DNA of 64,000 nucleotides from Myxococcales bacterium (GCA_012517325.1 JAAYVF010000013.1:44028-108027), one strand, 5' to 3'; positions 56,622-64,000 are shown, numbered from the stretch's first letter. The notes: generated from the letters alone by a model not told the origin. Made by a program: numbers and translations.

Positions 56622-56928
56622 TCCATCCGGCTTCCCCGACGAAGGCGCTGGCCTTCATCGATAACCTCCCTTGGATTGGCGTCCGCTGACGCCGTAGACA
56701 AAAATGCCGGGTTGGTTTCCCGGCGAAAAGCGGTCCCGGCGACGGGGCCGCTTTTTTATCTTTTTACCCCCGCTCCCGCCGCCCCCAGAGCGCTAAAACA
56801 GCCCGAATACCTCAAAATCCCGGCAGATTTTTGGCCTTCGAAAAAAAATGAAAAAAAGTCTTATCTCAATGGCTCGCTCGGTCGATAGTTAATAATGAGT
56901 CGCGAGGAAGCCTTCCGGGTAGAAGGCA
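56622..56928. other. Intergenic region before the riboswitch
   Basis: Holds the 3' end and terminator of the upstream small gene, then an AT-rich stretch (about 56800-56895) that should contain the promoter of the riboswitch transcript. TTAATAAT near 56889 is a weak -10 candidate with no good -35. A hairpin GCCTTC/GAAGGC (56910-56915 / 56922-56927) lies just 5' of the aptamer. Confidence 0.5.
56728..56757 (+). terminator. Rho-independent terminator
   Basis: AAGCGGTCCC (56728-56737) pairs with GGGGCCGCTT (56744-56753, one G-U) around GGCGAC and is followed by six T. It separates the small Cys gene from the riboswitch unit. Confidence 0.8.
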
Positions 56929-57018
56929 ACGTTCCGTGACAAAGGCAAACCAGCCGTGAGGCTGGGGCGCAAAGCTGGAGATCTCCGAAAGGAGACGGCT
57001 CAGCTGCCGAAGGAACGG
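56929..57018 (+). promoter_or_regulatory. Cyclic di-GMP-I (GEMM-I) riboswitch aptamer
   Basis: The conserved GEMM-I core is present: GGCAAACC (56944-56951), P2 hairpin CAGCC-GTGA-GGCTG (56951-56964) with a GNRA tetraloop, then GGGGCGCAAAGC (56963-56974), P3 capped by TCTCC-GAAA-GGAGA (56982-56995), and the closing segment CAGCTGCCGAAGG (57001-57013). P1 is CGTTCC (56930-56935) with GGAACG (57012-57017). The base I align with G20 of the Vc2 aptamer is G, which favours c-di-GMP over cGAMP. It lies 62 bp before the ATG of the repeat lipoprotein, in the same direction. Confidence 0.9.
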
Positions 57019-57074
57019 TCAAACCAACGTGGCCGTTCCCTCAAAACGTAAACTGTTTTGACTAATGGAGGGAA
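57012..57074 (+). promoter_or_regulatory. Riboswitch expression platform (competing stems at the Shine-Dalgarno)
   Basis: Three stems exclude one another. P1 uses 57012-57017. An alternative stem pairs GGAACGG (57012-57018) with CCGTTCC (57033-57039). A third pairs TTCCCTC (57036-57042) with GAGGGAA (57068-57074), covering the Shine-Dalgarno of the gene at 57080; an inner CAAAAC/GTTTTG arm (57042-57047 / 57055-57060) supports it. Ligand-stabilised P1 would free 57036-57042 to mask the Shine-Dalgarno, so c-di-GMP would switch translation OFF. Seen by eye, not folded by software. Confidence 0.6.
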
Positions 57075-57079
57075 TTGCC

Positions 57080-57847
57080 ATGTCTCGTCACACCACTTAT
57101 GCCGCTTTCGTAGTAGTAGTATTCGCTTTCCTGTTTTTCGGTTGCGACAATGCCGAGGACTCCGGCAGCGATGTAGCCCTCGACTCGCAGGCCGATGCGC
57201 AAAGCGTCGACGACCAAGACCCCTCGATGGGCATCAACCCCAACAAGCCTCATGACTTCGTCGAAGGCGACGACGACGCCCCCGCGATGGGCACCGAAAG
57301 CACCGACCCGGACGCCTGGTACCTCGGCGTCAACCCGGACAAACCGCATGACTTCGTCGAAGGCGACGACGACGCCCCCTCGATGGGTTGCGAAAGCACC
57401 GACCCGGAAGATTCGTACCTCGGCGTCAACCCGAACAAACCGCATGACTTCGTCGAAGGCGACGACGACGCCCCCGCGATGGGCACCGAAAGCACCGACC
57501 CGGACCCGTGGTACGTCGGTGTGAACCCGGACAAACCGCATGACTTCGTCGAAGGCGACGACGATGACGATCCGTCGATGGGCGCGAACGGCGGCGCTTC
57601 CAGTGGCGTAGCGGCCAGCGCTCCGGAAACCGGCGCGGACCCCAAGAAGCCGGGCGAGGATCCTTACGGTGACGAGCCGTCGATGGGCGCGAACGACCAG
57701 TTCGACGACGGCGAAGCCGAGGAAGGCCGCGATGCTCCGCGGTTCTTCGATGAAAACGGCCGTCAACTGCCGAAATGGCTGGTGCTCTACATTCTCGAAA
57801 GCCGCGAGGAAGGCGAGTTCCCGGGCGCCGGCCCCGACCAAGAATAG
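57080..57847 (+). CDS. Repeat-bearing acidic lipoprotein controlled by the c-di-GMP riboswitch
   Basis: A 255-residue lipoprotein: signal MSRHTTYAAFVVVVFAF, lipobox FFGC, then three full and one partial copy of a 32-residue repeat containing NPxKPHDFVEGDDDAP and MGxESTDPD. A variable Gly/Ala-Pro linker and a C-terminal FFDENGRQLPKWLVLYILESRE-type section, given here by position (about 225-245), complete it. The repeats are acidic (DDD) and could bind Ca. ATG 57080 is preceded by GGAGGGA; the ATG at 57065 would place the signal less well. Likely a surface or matrix protein whose synthesis responds to c-di-GMP. No family recognised. Confidence 0.85.
   Translation: MSRHTTYAAFVVVVFAFLFFGCDNAEDSGSDVALDSQADAQSVDDQDPSMGINPNKPHDFVEGDDDAPAMGTESTDPDAWYLGVNPDKPHDFVEGDDDAPSMGCESTDPEDSYLGVNPNKPHDFVEGDDDAPAMGTESTDPDPWYVGVNPDKPHDFVEGDDDDDPSMGANGGASSGVAASAPETGADPKKPGEDPYGDEPSMGANDQFDDGEAEEGRDAPRFFDENGRQLPKWLVLYILESREEGEFPGAGPDQE
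57230..57590 (+). repeat. 96-bp tandem coding repeats
   Basis: Copies at 57230-57325, 57326-57421, 57422-57517 and a partial copy from 57518. DNA identity between copies is very high (long exact matches such as CATGACTTCGTCGAAGGCGA), so the number could vary by slippage or recombination. Each encodes 32 residues. Confidence 0.9.
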
Positions 57848-57868
57848 CGACTGACCAACCCTCTCTTT

Positions 57869-57897
57869 GCCCCGAAGGCCCCGGCGGCTTTCGGGGC
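57869..57897 (+). terminator. Terminator of the repeat-lipoprotein gene
   Basis: GCCCCGAAGGCC (57869-57880) pairs with GGCTTTCGGGGC (57886-57897) with one bulge; TTTT follows at 57903-57906 after a short GC spacer. Moderate support. Confidence 0.55.
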
Positions 57898-57905
57898 GAG
57901 GTGTT

Positions 57906-59216
57906 TTAAAATAGGCCGGCCACCGAAGCGCCGATGAACCAGCAACCGATCGCCAGCACCGCGCCGGCCGAGAACAGCGACAACCAACGGACCAGCCCGG
58001 ACTCGCGCTCCGGAAAAATCCGCGCCAGCCAGCCACCCGCGTGAACCACCGCCAGACCGACCAAGACGAGAACGGACGACAACCCCAGGGAAAAGAAAAC
58101 GAGCAGAAACAGACCGACACCGGCCCGGTTCGCGCCGATGGCGACGAACAGCAACGCCAGAGCCTCGGGACAAGGCGCGGCGCCCGCCGCCAATCCCAAT
58201 AAAGCAGTTTTCCTTTTACGGGCCTTTTCGATCCGCGGTGGCGCGGCGCTGTCCGGCGGCAACGCCGGTCCGCGATGATGCGGATGCACGTGGGGATGAC
58301 CGCTGAAAAAATGCCCGTGAACACCGGGCAGCCGGTGAATCAACAACCACGCGCCGAGGACGGCCATCAACCCACCGGCGCCCAGTTGCAGCCATGGCAA
58401 AAGCGTCGCCGAGGATAGATCCGCTCGCCACCACCGCGCCGCGAACGCCAGACAAAACGCCAGAAACGTATGCGACAAAGCCGTGGTCAGCGCAAAAACC
58501 AACACGTCAGCGGTATTTCCCTGCCGGTCGAGAAAGTATGCCAGGGCCAGGTTTTTGCCGTGCCCCGGCCCCAGACCATGCAACAGCCCGAAAAGGAAGG
58601 CCAGCGCTGCGGTAATCATCCAGAACGGCCACCCTCCGCCCGCGCGCACCCGCTCGATCAGGTTGGCCCACAGGCCGCTCGGCGTTTCGACGGCCGTCGT
58701 CGCGACCGCGGGTTCCCGCCCGCTCGCCGCGACGCGACCCCGCCACTCCGCGCCGCCGGTCTCGGGCGTCGAATCGGCCAGCAGACGGCTGCCGTCCTCG
58801 GCCGTCCGGCGCAACTGAAAGGTCCGCGCCACGAGGGCCGTGTGAGCCCGATAACCGATTTCATGCTCGCCCGCCGTAAGCGAAGCAGGGCCGGTATCGA
58901 AACGAAAATGCCAACTCGAGGGCCGTTCCTCGCTGATTAAAAAACGCAGCGCGATCAAGCGGCCGTCGATCGTCAGCCGCTGCAAGCCGGCCAGTTGCGC
59001 CGCGCGATCGTTTCGGTCGAGATGGGCCGCGCCGGAAACGTCGGCCGCGCTCGGGTTCGCGGTGAAAAAAATTTCGTAATCGACGGCGATCCGATCGCCC
59101 CGCACGGATAGAATGACGCGGTGGTCTTCCGGGCCGGGAGCGTGAGCCGCCGCAGAGGCCGCGCCGGCGAGACAGAAAAGAAGCAGGAATACCGGAATTT
59201 TTTTCATGCCGCTCAT
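57906..59216 (-). CDS. Nickel/cobalt-type transporter (NicO/RcnA-like) with N-terminal exported domain
   Basis: A 436-residue protein: signal peptide (MKKIPVFLLLFCLAGAASA), a periplasmic beta domain (about 28-190), then six helices. Helix 1 carries LLHGLGPGHGKNLALAYFL, the NicO/RcnA metal motif, and a His-rich loop HGHFFSGHPHVHPHHRG follows. GAAPCPEALALLFVAIG is the second conserved segment. The family exports or imports Ni/Co; the extra N-terminal domain is seen in related exporters of Gram-negatives. An alternative start at 59207 gives a tighter signal peptide. Metal specificity is not determined. Confidence 0.82.
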   Translation of the reverse strand: MSGMKKIPVFLLLFCLAGAASAAAHAPGPEDHRVILSVRGDRIAVDYEIFFTANPSAADVSGAAHLDRNDRAAQLAGLQRLTIDGRLIALRFLISEERPSSWHFRFDTGPASLTAGEHEIGYRAHTALVARTFQLRRTAEDGSRLLADSTPETGGAEWRGRVAASGREPAVATTAVETPSGLWANLIERVRAGGGWPFWMITAALAFLFGLLHGLGPGHGKNLALAYFLDRQGNTADVLVFALTTALSHTFLAFCLAFAARWWRADLSSATLLPWLQLGAGGLMAVLGAWLLIHRLPGVHGHFFSGHPHVHPHHRGPALPPDSAAPPRIEKARKRKTALLGLAAGAAPCPEALALLFVAIGANRAGVGLFLLVFFSLGLSSVLVLVGLAVVHAGGWLARIFPERESGLVRWLSLFSAGAVLAIGCWFIGASVAGLF

Positions 59217-59274
59217 TATGGCCGGGGGCCGCGGAAAGTAAACTTGGCCGCGCGGAGAAAAACCGCGAAACCGG

Positions 59275-60231
59275 TTATTCCGGTTCGTGCATGGCGGTGG
59301 AAAGGTCGGATTGGAGCTTTTGGGCCAATTCCACCAGCGCGCTTTTCGCCGTTTCGATATGAATGGAATCGGTCTGGCCGAAACGCTCCAAATAGCGCTG
59401 CCAGGCGTCGCGGGCTTCCAGGTCGCGCTCGGCTTTTTGAAAGGCGATCGCCAGGTTGAAGGCCGCCCGCTCGTGATCCGGCTCGCGCTCCAAGACCTCG
59501 CGGTAATGCGCCGCCGCCAGCGCGTGGTTGTTCAACCGCGACGCGATCACTCCCAGGTAGAAGACCGGCGACGACAGTTTGGGATACAACCGCTGTAATT
59601 CCTTCGCCTGCTCCATGGCGCTTTCGAATTCCGAATTTTCCAGGGCCTTGGCGATTTTTTCTTCCCGTTGCCGGTAATCCAGATCGGAAGTCGAGGCGGC
59701 GAGGCGCAACCGATCGATCGCGCTCTCCGCTTCCGCCCGGTGCACCCCGGCCTCCTCGCTCAGCGTCAGCGCCTTGCGATACCAGTACAGCGCGTCCTGC
59801 GGGCGAATGAGCTTCTCTTCGTAGAGTTGCGCCAGCTTCATGGCCGCCGTGACGGGGTATTCCATCAGGCCGCTTTGCAGGTAGCCCTTCAGCAAGCTGG
59901 CCTGTTCGTAGTAGTTTTCCGCCCGCTCGGCCTTGGCGATGTGTTCCTTCCAGACCTCGCGCTCGTAGAACGAATCCTCGACCTTGCGGCCGGTGCCGAA
60001 CAGCAGGTCGCCCATGCCGCTGCCCACGCGGTTCATCTGCCGGTGAACGAAATAGGAAATCAGGATGATGACCGCCAAAAATCCCAGATAGGAAGTAAGC
60101 CGAAACGGGCTGCCCGTGACGAAAACCAGCAGCGTGTACAAGCCGGTGCCAATGCCGCCGCCGCCGAGCACCGGCACGGCAAAGTCCGATTCCATGAATC
60201 GGCGAAGCGAACCCATATCCTTGGGAGGCAT
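59275..60231 (-). CDS. Membrane-anchored TPR protein
   Basis: A 318-residue protein with two helices near the N-terminus (about 20-38 and 45-63) and a cytoplasmic or periplasmic TPR domain (about 80-300). Repeats include QASLLKGYLQSG, DALYWYRKAL and ALAAAHYREVLEREPDHERAAFNLAIAFQ. No catalytic motif is seen. It is convergent with nothing and shares no operon, so the role is open; scaffolding of a membrane complex is typical. Confidence 0.72.
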   Translation of the reverse strand: MPPKDMGSLRRFMESDFAVPVLGGGGIGTGLYTLLVFVTGSPFRLTSYLGFLAVIILISYFVHRQMNRVGSGMGDLLFGTGRKVEDSFYEREVWKEHIAKAERAENYYEQASLLKGYLQSGLMEYPVTAAMKLAQLYEEKLIRPQDALYWYRKALTLSEEAGVHRAEAESAIDRLRLAASTSDLDYRQREEKIAKALENSEFESAMEQAKELQRLYPKLSSPVFYLGVIASRLNNHALAAAHYREVLEREPDHERAAFNLAIAFQKAERDLEARDAWQRYLERFGQTDSIHIETAKSALVELAQKLQSDLSTAMHEPE

Positions 60232-60368
60232 GCGAAAAGAATAATCCTCCGGCGGTTCGGGAGCAAACGAATTTTTGCCGGATCAAATAAAAAGGAGGCG
60301 GAGTTTCGGCCTTTTCGTCCGCGATCGGCTATGATAGAGGGAGATTCTTCACCCGGGGGGAAAGCGGC

Positions 60369-61013
60369 GTGGAATTGCTCGTCAAGCTGGCCGGATTGTT
60401 TTTCACCTCGTTCGTCATCGGCCTGTCCGGCGCGCTGATGCCCGGCCCCATGCTGGCGCTGACGATCAGCCAGACGCCGCGACGCGGGGCGAAAACCGGC
60501 CCCCTGATGGTGCTCGGCCACGGCATTCTGGAAGGAACGCTGGTGGCCGCACTGGCCCTTGGCGTGGCGCATTTTCTGACCGATAACCGCGTCATCGGCG
60601 TCATCGGCCTGGGCGGCGGCGTCATGCTGCTTTGGATGGGCCAGGGAATGCTGCGCTCGGCGCCGACCCTGACCCTCCAGACCGAAGCGGCCGCGACACG
60701 GCGCTCGCTGCACCCGGTGCTGGCCGGCATCCTGGCCTCGCTCGCCAATCCCTACTGGACGATCTGGTGGGCAACCATCGGCTTTTCCTACATTCTGGTC
60801 GGCCTGGAATTCGGCGCGCCGGGGGTGATCGCGTTTTTCCTCGGCCACATTTCCTCCGACCTCGCCTGGTACTCGCTCGTCAGCCTCGGCGTATCGCGAG
60901 GAAAAAAATTCCTGAGCGACAAACTCTATCGCGGTTTGATCGGTTTTTGCGGCGCCGCCCTGCTCTTCTTCGGCGGCCTGTTCGTTTATTTCGGCGCCAT
61001 GCGGCTGGGCTGA
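60369..61013 (+). CDS. LysE-family exporter
   Basis: A 214-residue inner-membrane protein with about six helices. The N-terminal ALMPGPMLALTISQTPRRGAKTGPLMVLGHGILE is characteristic of LysE/RhtB exporters (PGP motif and G-x-x-x-G helix 2), shown here in pieces. ANPYWTIWWATIG matches the fourth-helix motif. Start GTG at 60369 with a GGGGGG tract upstream. It probably exports an amino acid or similar solute. Confidence 0.85.
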   Translation: MELLVKLAGLFFTSFVIGLSGALMPGPMLALTISQTPRRGAKTGPLMVLGHGILEGTLVAALALGVAHFLTDNRVIGVIGLGGGVMLLWMGQGMLRSAPTLTLQTEAAATRRSLHPVLAGILASLANPYWTIWWATIGFSYILVGLEFGAPGVIAFFLGHISSDLAWYSLVSLGVSRGKKFLSDKLYRGLIGFCGAALLFFGGLFVYFGAMRLG

Positions 61014-61028
61014 CCCATTAAATGAAAA

Positions 61029-61050
61029 CGGGCGCGGCGAACCGCGCCCG
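61029..61050 (-). terminator. Terminator (minus strand)
   Basis: CGGGCGCGG and CCGCGCCCG form a 9-bp stem (TTCG loop on the minus strand), followed on that strand by TTTTCATTTAA. It ends the frameshifted lipoprotein gene. The same 22-bp hairpin recurs at 61675-61696. Confidence 0.75.
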
Positions 61051-61068
61051 CCGGTTGATGTTGGTTTC

Positions 61069-61589
61069 TTATTTCTCTCCTTTGCAAAGGATATCGATGG
61101 GATACGGCTCGCTCTCGTCGTAACAGTGATCCACGAGAATCAGGAAATAATCATCCGCCGCATCGGGATAATCCATAAAATGCCAGCCTTCGGTTTCAAT
61201 GATCAGCGGTTCGCCTTCTTCCTCGCTAGAACATCCCGCGTTTTCAACAAACGCCAAACCGTCAAGGCCCAAGCCATTATCAAGCCCTAAGCCCCCCCCT
61301 CGAGATTGCAATCCGGATCGACGTATTCCAAAGCCAGTTCGACCTTGTCATACAATACCACTTCAACTGGTTCTTGCACGACCTCACCGTTGACGCTGAT
61401 TTGCAGCCCGAGGATTTCCGGCGGTTGATTATCTCGGCACTCCTCCCAGGACGCGTCATCGTCGATGGCCGCCGAGTCGTTGTCGTTATCGTTGTCGTTG
61501 TCGTCATCGTCATTTTCGCAATTACTCACCAATGACACGACGAACAATGCAAACAGAAAAATCAGAAAATACTTCGCCGATGTATTCAT
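61069..61589 (-). pseudogene. Poly-Asp lipoprotein gene split by a frameshift in a G8 tract
   Basis: The first part (61589 to 61287) starts MNTSAKYFLIFLFALF with a GGAGG site, a lipobox-like VSNC, then Asp/Asn runs and an EILGLQISVNGE beta domain, stopping after CNLEGGA. The second part, in another frame (to 61069), continues GLGLDNGLGLDG to the end LCKGEK. The break coincides with eight C on the plus strand (61292-61299). One extra base (nine) joins the parts into a single frame of about 173 residues. Either a sequencing indel or a slippage-prone switch. Confidence 0.7.
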
Positions 61590-61674
61590 TTCCGATTTCC
61601 TCCAAATCATTTCAGTCTCTTTATGCTTTTCATCTCGCCGGAGTAATTTTCTCATTTCCTCACATAACAAACAA

Positions 61675-61696
61675 CGGGCGCGGCGAACCGCGCCCG
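61675..61696 (-). terminator. Terminator (minus strand)
   Basis: Same CGGGCGCGG / CCGCGCCCG hairpin as at 61029-61050, followed on the minus strand by TTGTTTGTTATG. It ends the gene at 61721-62476 and lies directly upstream of the frameshifted lipoprotein gene. Confidence 0.7.
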
Positions 61697-61720
61697 AGGC
61701 CTATTCAGGCGAGCGAGAAA

Positions 61721-62476
61721 TCAGAAGAACGCGTAGCCGAGAATCGCGTTCAGCCGCATCGACCCCAGGCCGCCTTCCGTATAGGCATCGAGGAATTCGT
61801 CATCGGCGGACTGGCCGCTGAATCCCAGGTTCGAGAAATCCAGCGAGCCGCCGAGGATGAAGTTATTGGCGAAGCGATGGGTCGAGCCGATCGAGATGTC
61901 GAAGTACCAACTGCGCAACGGATCGGAAACATATTCCTCACCGTCGTGTTCGACCGCATAACGAAACGTGCCGCCGCCCAGGTGGCTGAGCAGCATCAGG
62001 TTGGTGCGTTGTTCCGCGCCGAAATACCACTGGTAACCAAGGCCCAGCGCCAGGTGGATGGCATTGAAGCGCAGTTTGTCGCCGTCGATGCGTTTCGCCG
62101 GATCATCGGTTTCCGCGAATTTACCCGTGCCGGATATCAACGGCAGGGAAGCCGAAATGACGAAATGGCGGCCCTTGGTCGGCATGAAAAACGCTTCCGG
62201 CGACAGGCCGAGGTATCCCACGCCCCGGAAATTGACTGTTTCATCGTGTTCGGCGGCGCGATTATTAAGCTCCCATTCGAAATCCACCGAGCCGGCGCCG
62301 CCGCCGAAGATCGGCTTAACCGTCATGATGAACCACGGCAATTCGACCTGCTTCTGTATGCCGGCCGGGGCCGGCGCCGCGGCCGGGGGCGCATCCTGAG
62401 CGAAGGCCGTCATTCCGGCCAGCGACAGCGACCCGGCGATAACCAAAAAAATGAGCGTTTTGCTCAATCGATTCAT
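61721..62476 (-). CDS. Outer-membrane beta-barrel protein
   Basis: A 251-residue protein: signal peptide (MNRLSKTLIFLVIAG to AFAQD), a Pro/Ala-rich spacer (APPAAAPAPAG), then eight or more amphipathic beta strands with a terminal Phe (LNAILGYAFF). The ATG at 62476 is preceded by GGAGGAG. No specific family is recognised; it resembles small OmpW/OmpA-barrel-type proteins in size. Confidence 0.7.
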   Translation of the reverse strand: MNRLSKTLIFLVIAGSLSLAGMTAFAQDAPPAAAPAPAGIQKQVELPWFIMTVKPIFGGGAGSVDFEWELNNRAAEHDETVNFRGVGYLGLSPEAFFMPTKGRHFVISASLPLISGTGKFAETDDPAKRIDGDKLRFNAIHLALGLGYQWYFGAEQRTNLMLLSHLGGGTFRYAVEHDGEEYVSDPLRSWYFDISIGSTHRFANNFILGGSLDFSNLGFSGQSADDEFLDAYTEGGLGSMRLNAILGYAFF

Positions 62477-62722
62477 TTTTTCTCCTCCTGGCGGCAACCG
62501 CGCCGCCTTTGGTTCAGCCCCCGTCAGCTTACACCCATCCTCTCCGGATACCCATAAACTTTAGAGCCGGCCGGCGGCGCGAAAGTTAAAGCCATTTTTA
62601 CCAGACACGCGGCAACAACCGATACTGCGTGATTTCGGCATTTTGGCGATAGCCGGGTAAATTCCCTTTGCAAGGTCCGGTCCTCCAGCGCCGTGCGGGT
62701 GAGGAGCCGGCCGCGGCCAAAT

Positions 62723-63676
62723 TCAGGCCGCCGGTTTGGTCGGATCCGAGCGCTGTTGCAGTTGTTCGTTCATGAATTGCAGCACCGCCCGCAGCGCCGG
62801 TCCTTCGTGACCGGGCGCCATGTCCACCACGACCGAGTGATGATCGCCGCCCTTGATTTTCACGTACCGCAAGGGTGCTCCGGCCTGCTGCATCGCCTGC
62901 GCGAAGGCCGCCGCCTGCGGCTCGCTGGTCAGGTTGTCGCGATCGCCGTTGACCATCAGCATCGGCGGCACATCGGCGCGGACATGGCGGATCGGTTGGG
63001 CGTCGTCGAAGTTTTCCGGCGTCACCATGACCTGCCGCACGATTTGCAGGTCCAGCCGATTGCCGGTGACGAAATCGTACGCGCCGCTCAGCGGAATGAC
63101 GCCGCGCAGCTTTAACGGGTCGAATTTCAGCATTCCCCGAAAACGCGGATGGGTAGCCATCAGCGCAACGATGTGCCCGCCCGCCGAATGACCGGCGACG
63201 AACACGCGATCCGGGTCGCCGCCGTAATCGGCCACGTTGGCCATGACCCAATTGAGCGCCGCCGCGCAATCTTCCATGAACGCCGGATAGGTCACGTCCG
63301 GGTAAAGGCGATAATCCACCAGGATCGTCACGAAGCCGCGCGGACAGAGCGTTCCCGCCAGCGCCGCGTATTCCTTCCGGCTGCCCGACATCCAGTAGCC
63401 GCCGTGAATGAAGACCATCACCGGCGCGGGATCCTCGCCGGCCGGCCGGTACAGGTCGAGCCGCTGAAAATCGTTGCCGTTCGGAACGTAGGCGATATCC
63501 GGGAATTGACGCGGATGATGATCGAGCACCCGCAGGCTCGAGATTTCCGCGTCGAGCAGCGCCCCGTAATGCTTGACCGGCACGTCGCAAGCGAACAGCG
63601 TGACCAGGGCGAGCAATGCCAAAAACCAGCGGCCACACGCCGTTCGACGGCCATGGTGGGCATAACATTTTTTCAT
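62723..63676 (-). CDS. Lipoprotein esterase of the BD-FAE / kynurenine-formamidase-like group
   Basis: A 317-residue alpha/beta hydrolase. The signal ends at LFAC (lipobox), then LDLYRPAG, the oxyanion-hole VFIHGGYWMSGSR, VDYRLYPDVTYPA, and the nucleophile elbow VAGHSAGGHIV. The catalytic Asp and His lie in NGDRDN and KGGDHHSVV. HGGYW and the GHSAGG elbow are typical of the carboxylesterase/formamidase subgroup. The start at 63676 gives the lipoprotein signal. Monocistronic. Confidence 0.85.
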   Translation of the reverse strand: MKKCYAHHGRRTACGRWFLALLALVTLFACDVPVKHYGALLDAEISSLRVLDHHPRQFPDIAYVPNGNDFQRLDLYRPAGEDPAPVMVFIHGGYWMSGSRKEYAALAGTLCPRGFVTILVDYRLYPDVTYPAFMEDCAAALNWVMANVADYGGDPDRVFVAGHSAGGHIVALMATHPRFRGMLKFDPLKLRGVIPLSGAYDFVTGNRLDLQIVRQVMVTPENFDDAQPIRHVRADVPPMLMVNGDRDNLTSEPQAAAFAQAMQQAGAPLRYVKIKGGDHHSVVVDMAPGHEGPALRAVLQFMNEQLQQRSDPTKPAA

Positions 63677-63861
63677 TTTCGGCGGACCTCGCTTCAAATG
63701 GCAGTGGCTTTCAGCATTCTAAGCCGCCGGCGAATTGTCAAGCGAGCGGCCGCCGGCAGATCATTGGACGAGCGATGCGCCATCGGCGTTATTGCCTGCC
63801 GATCCGGCCATGGCGCGACGGATCGGTAAAACAAGCCGTGCGTGTTTATACTTAGGCAATA

Positions 63862-64000
63862 TGTCCCCTTAACTGTGCAGCAAAAATGTCCCCTTGGTTA
63901 CGTAGAGTTCGGAGCCGAGGCCTGATAGACCCACGTCCAGTTGGTTGTTCCCTTTCGATTTTCCGTTTTGCATCTGGCTTTGAGAGGTGCGCGCAGTTCC
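63862..64000 (-). mobile_element. End of an insertion sequence with the C-terminus of a putative transposase (partial)
   Basis: TGTCCCCTT occurs twice (63862 and 63887), each within ATGTCCCCTT, as in the subterminal repeats of some insertion sequences. A minus-strand reading frame enters from the right edge and stops at 63900-63898 (final residues NWTWVYQASAPNST), consistent with a transposase or integrase tail. Family not assignable from so little sequence. Confidence 0.45.

Noticed and set aside
56929..57018. Reading the aptamer as a cGAMP-selective GEMM-Ib riboswitch
   Set aside because: The base aligned to Vc2 position 20 is G rather than A. My alignment is by eye, so this is a preference, not a proof.
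57062..58324. A 420-codon minus-strand open frame
   Set aside because: It crosses the antisense of the repeat lipoprotein and runs into the NicO-like gene in another frame; its apparent repeats are the complement of the coding repeats.

Overview
The window is GC-rich (visibly around 60%) chromosomal DNA from a Gram-negative bacterium. It carries outer-membrane beta-barrel proteins, many lipoproteins with a lipobox, two sensor histidine kinases, a eukaryotic-type Ser/Thr kinase with an FHA protein, and ribosomal genes rplU-rpmA. The lipoproteins with poly-Asp/Asn linkers, the CxxCH-type NrfA remnant, the sulfatase-like membrane enzymes and a GEMM-I riboswitch suggest a deltaproteobacterial-type lineage (Myxococcota, Desulfobacterota or a neighbouring candidate phylum). 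No sequence feature fixes the taxon, so this is inference. No tRNA, rRNA, CRISPR array or prophage was seen. The only mobile-element trace is an insertion-sequence end at the right edge, plus REP-like palindromes at 47.5-47.9 kb.

Layout. 0.2-11.1 kb (minus): a six-gene operon for a synthase-dependent exopolysaccharide. It encodes a small membrane protein, a degenerate-GGDEF membrane protein that keeps the c-di-GMP I-site, a DUF2334 deacetylase-like protein, a GT2 synthase, a GH8-like hydrolase and a 1768-residue TPR/beta-barrel exporter. A wecB-type UDP-GlcNAc 2-epimerase is divergent to it. 12.4-16.2 kb: two tandem sulfatase-superfamily membrane enzymes. 16.4-20.1 kb: an inositol-monophosphatase-family enzyme, a poly-Asp lipoprotein, rpmA/rplU and an FHA protein. 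20.2-27.7 kb: a lipoprotein hydrolase coupled to a Ser/Thr kinase, and a large hybrid histidine kinase. 27.8-33.7 kb: a methyltransferase, a porin-like protein, a nitronate-monooxygenase-like enzyme, a 5'-truncated NrfA and a GT-C-type membrane protein. 33.9-37.8 kb: an operon of two class-III aminotransferase paralogues (the second lacks the PLP lysine) and an alcohol dehydrogenase. 38-46 kb: a TPR lipoprotein, a TetR regulator, and a divergent operon of a sphingosine-1-phosphate-lyase-like enzyme, a DUF819 membrane protein, an Ntn-hydrolase-like lipoprotein and an outer-membrane protein. 46-55 kb: a secreted protein ending in GCGC, the REP region, a HAD phosphatase, an EI24 protein, a paralogue of the 38-kb lipoprotein, a Cache-type histidine kinase and an exported oligoendopeptidase F. 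55-64 kb: a second GCGC-ending protein, small proteins, the c-di-GMP riboswitch with its 32-residue-repeat lipoprotein, a NicO-type transporter, a TPR protein, a LysE exporter, a frameshifted lipoprotein, a beta-barrel protein, a lipoprotein esterase and an IS end.

The strongest theme is cyclic di-GMP and the cell surface. The left end has an exopolysaccharide operon with a predicted c-di-GMP receptor, and the right end has a predicted c-di-GMP riboswitch whose downstream sequence can be folded as a translational OFF switch for a repeat-bearing lipoprotein. A second theme is surface tethering by poly-Asp linkers, either after an N-terminal lipobox Cys or before a C-terminal GCGC.
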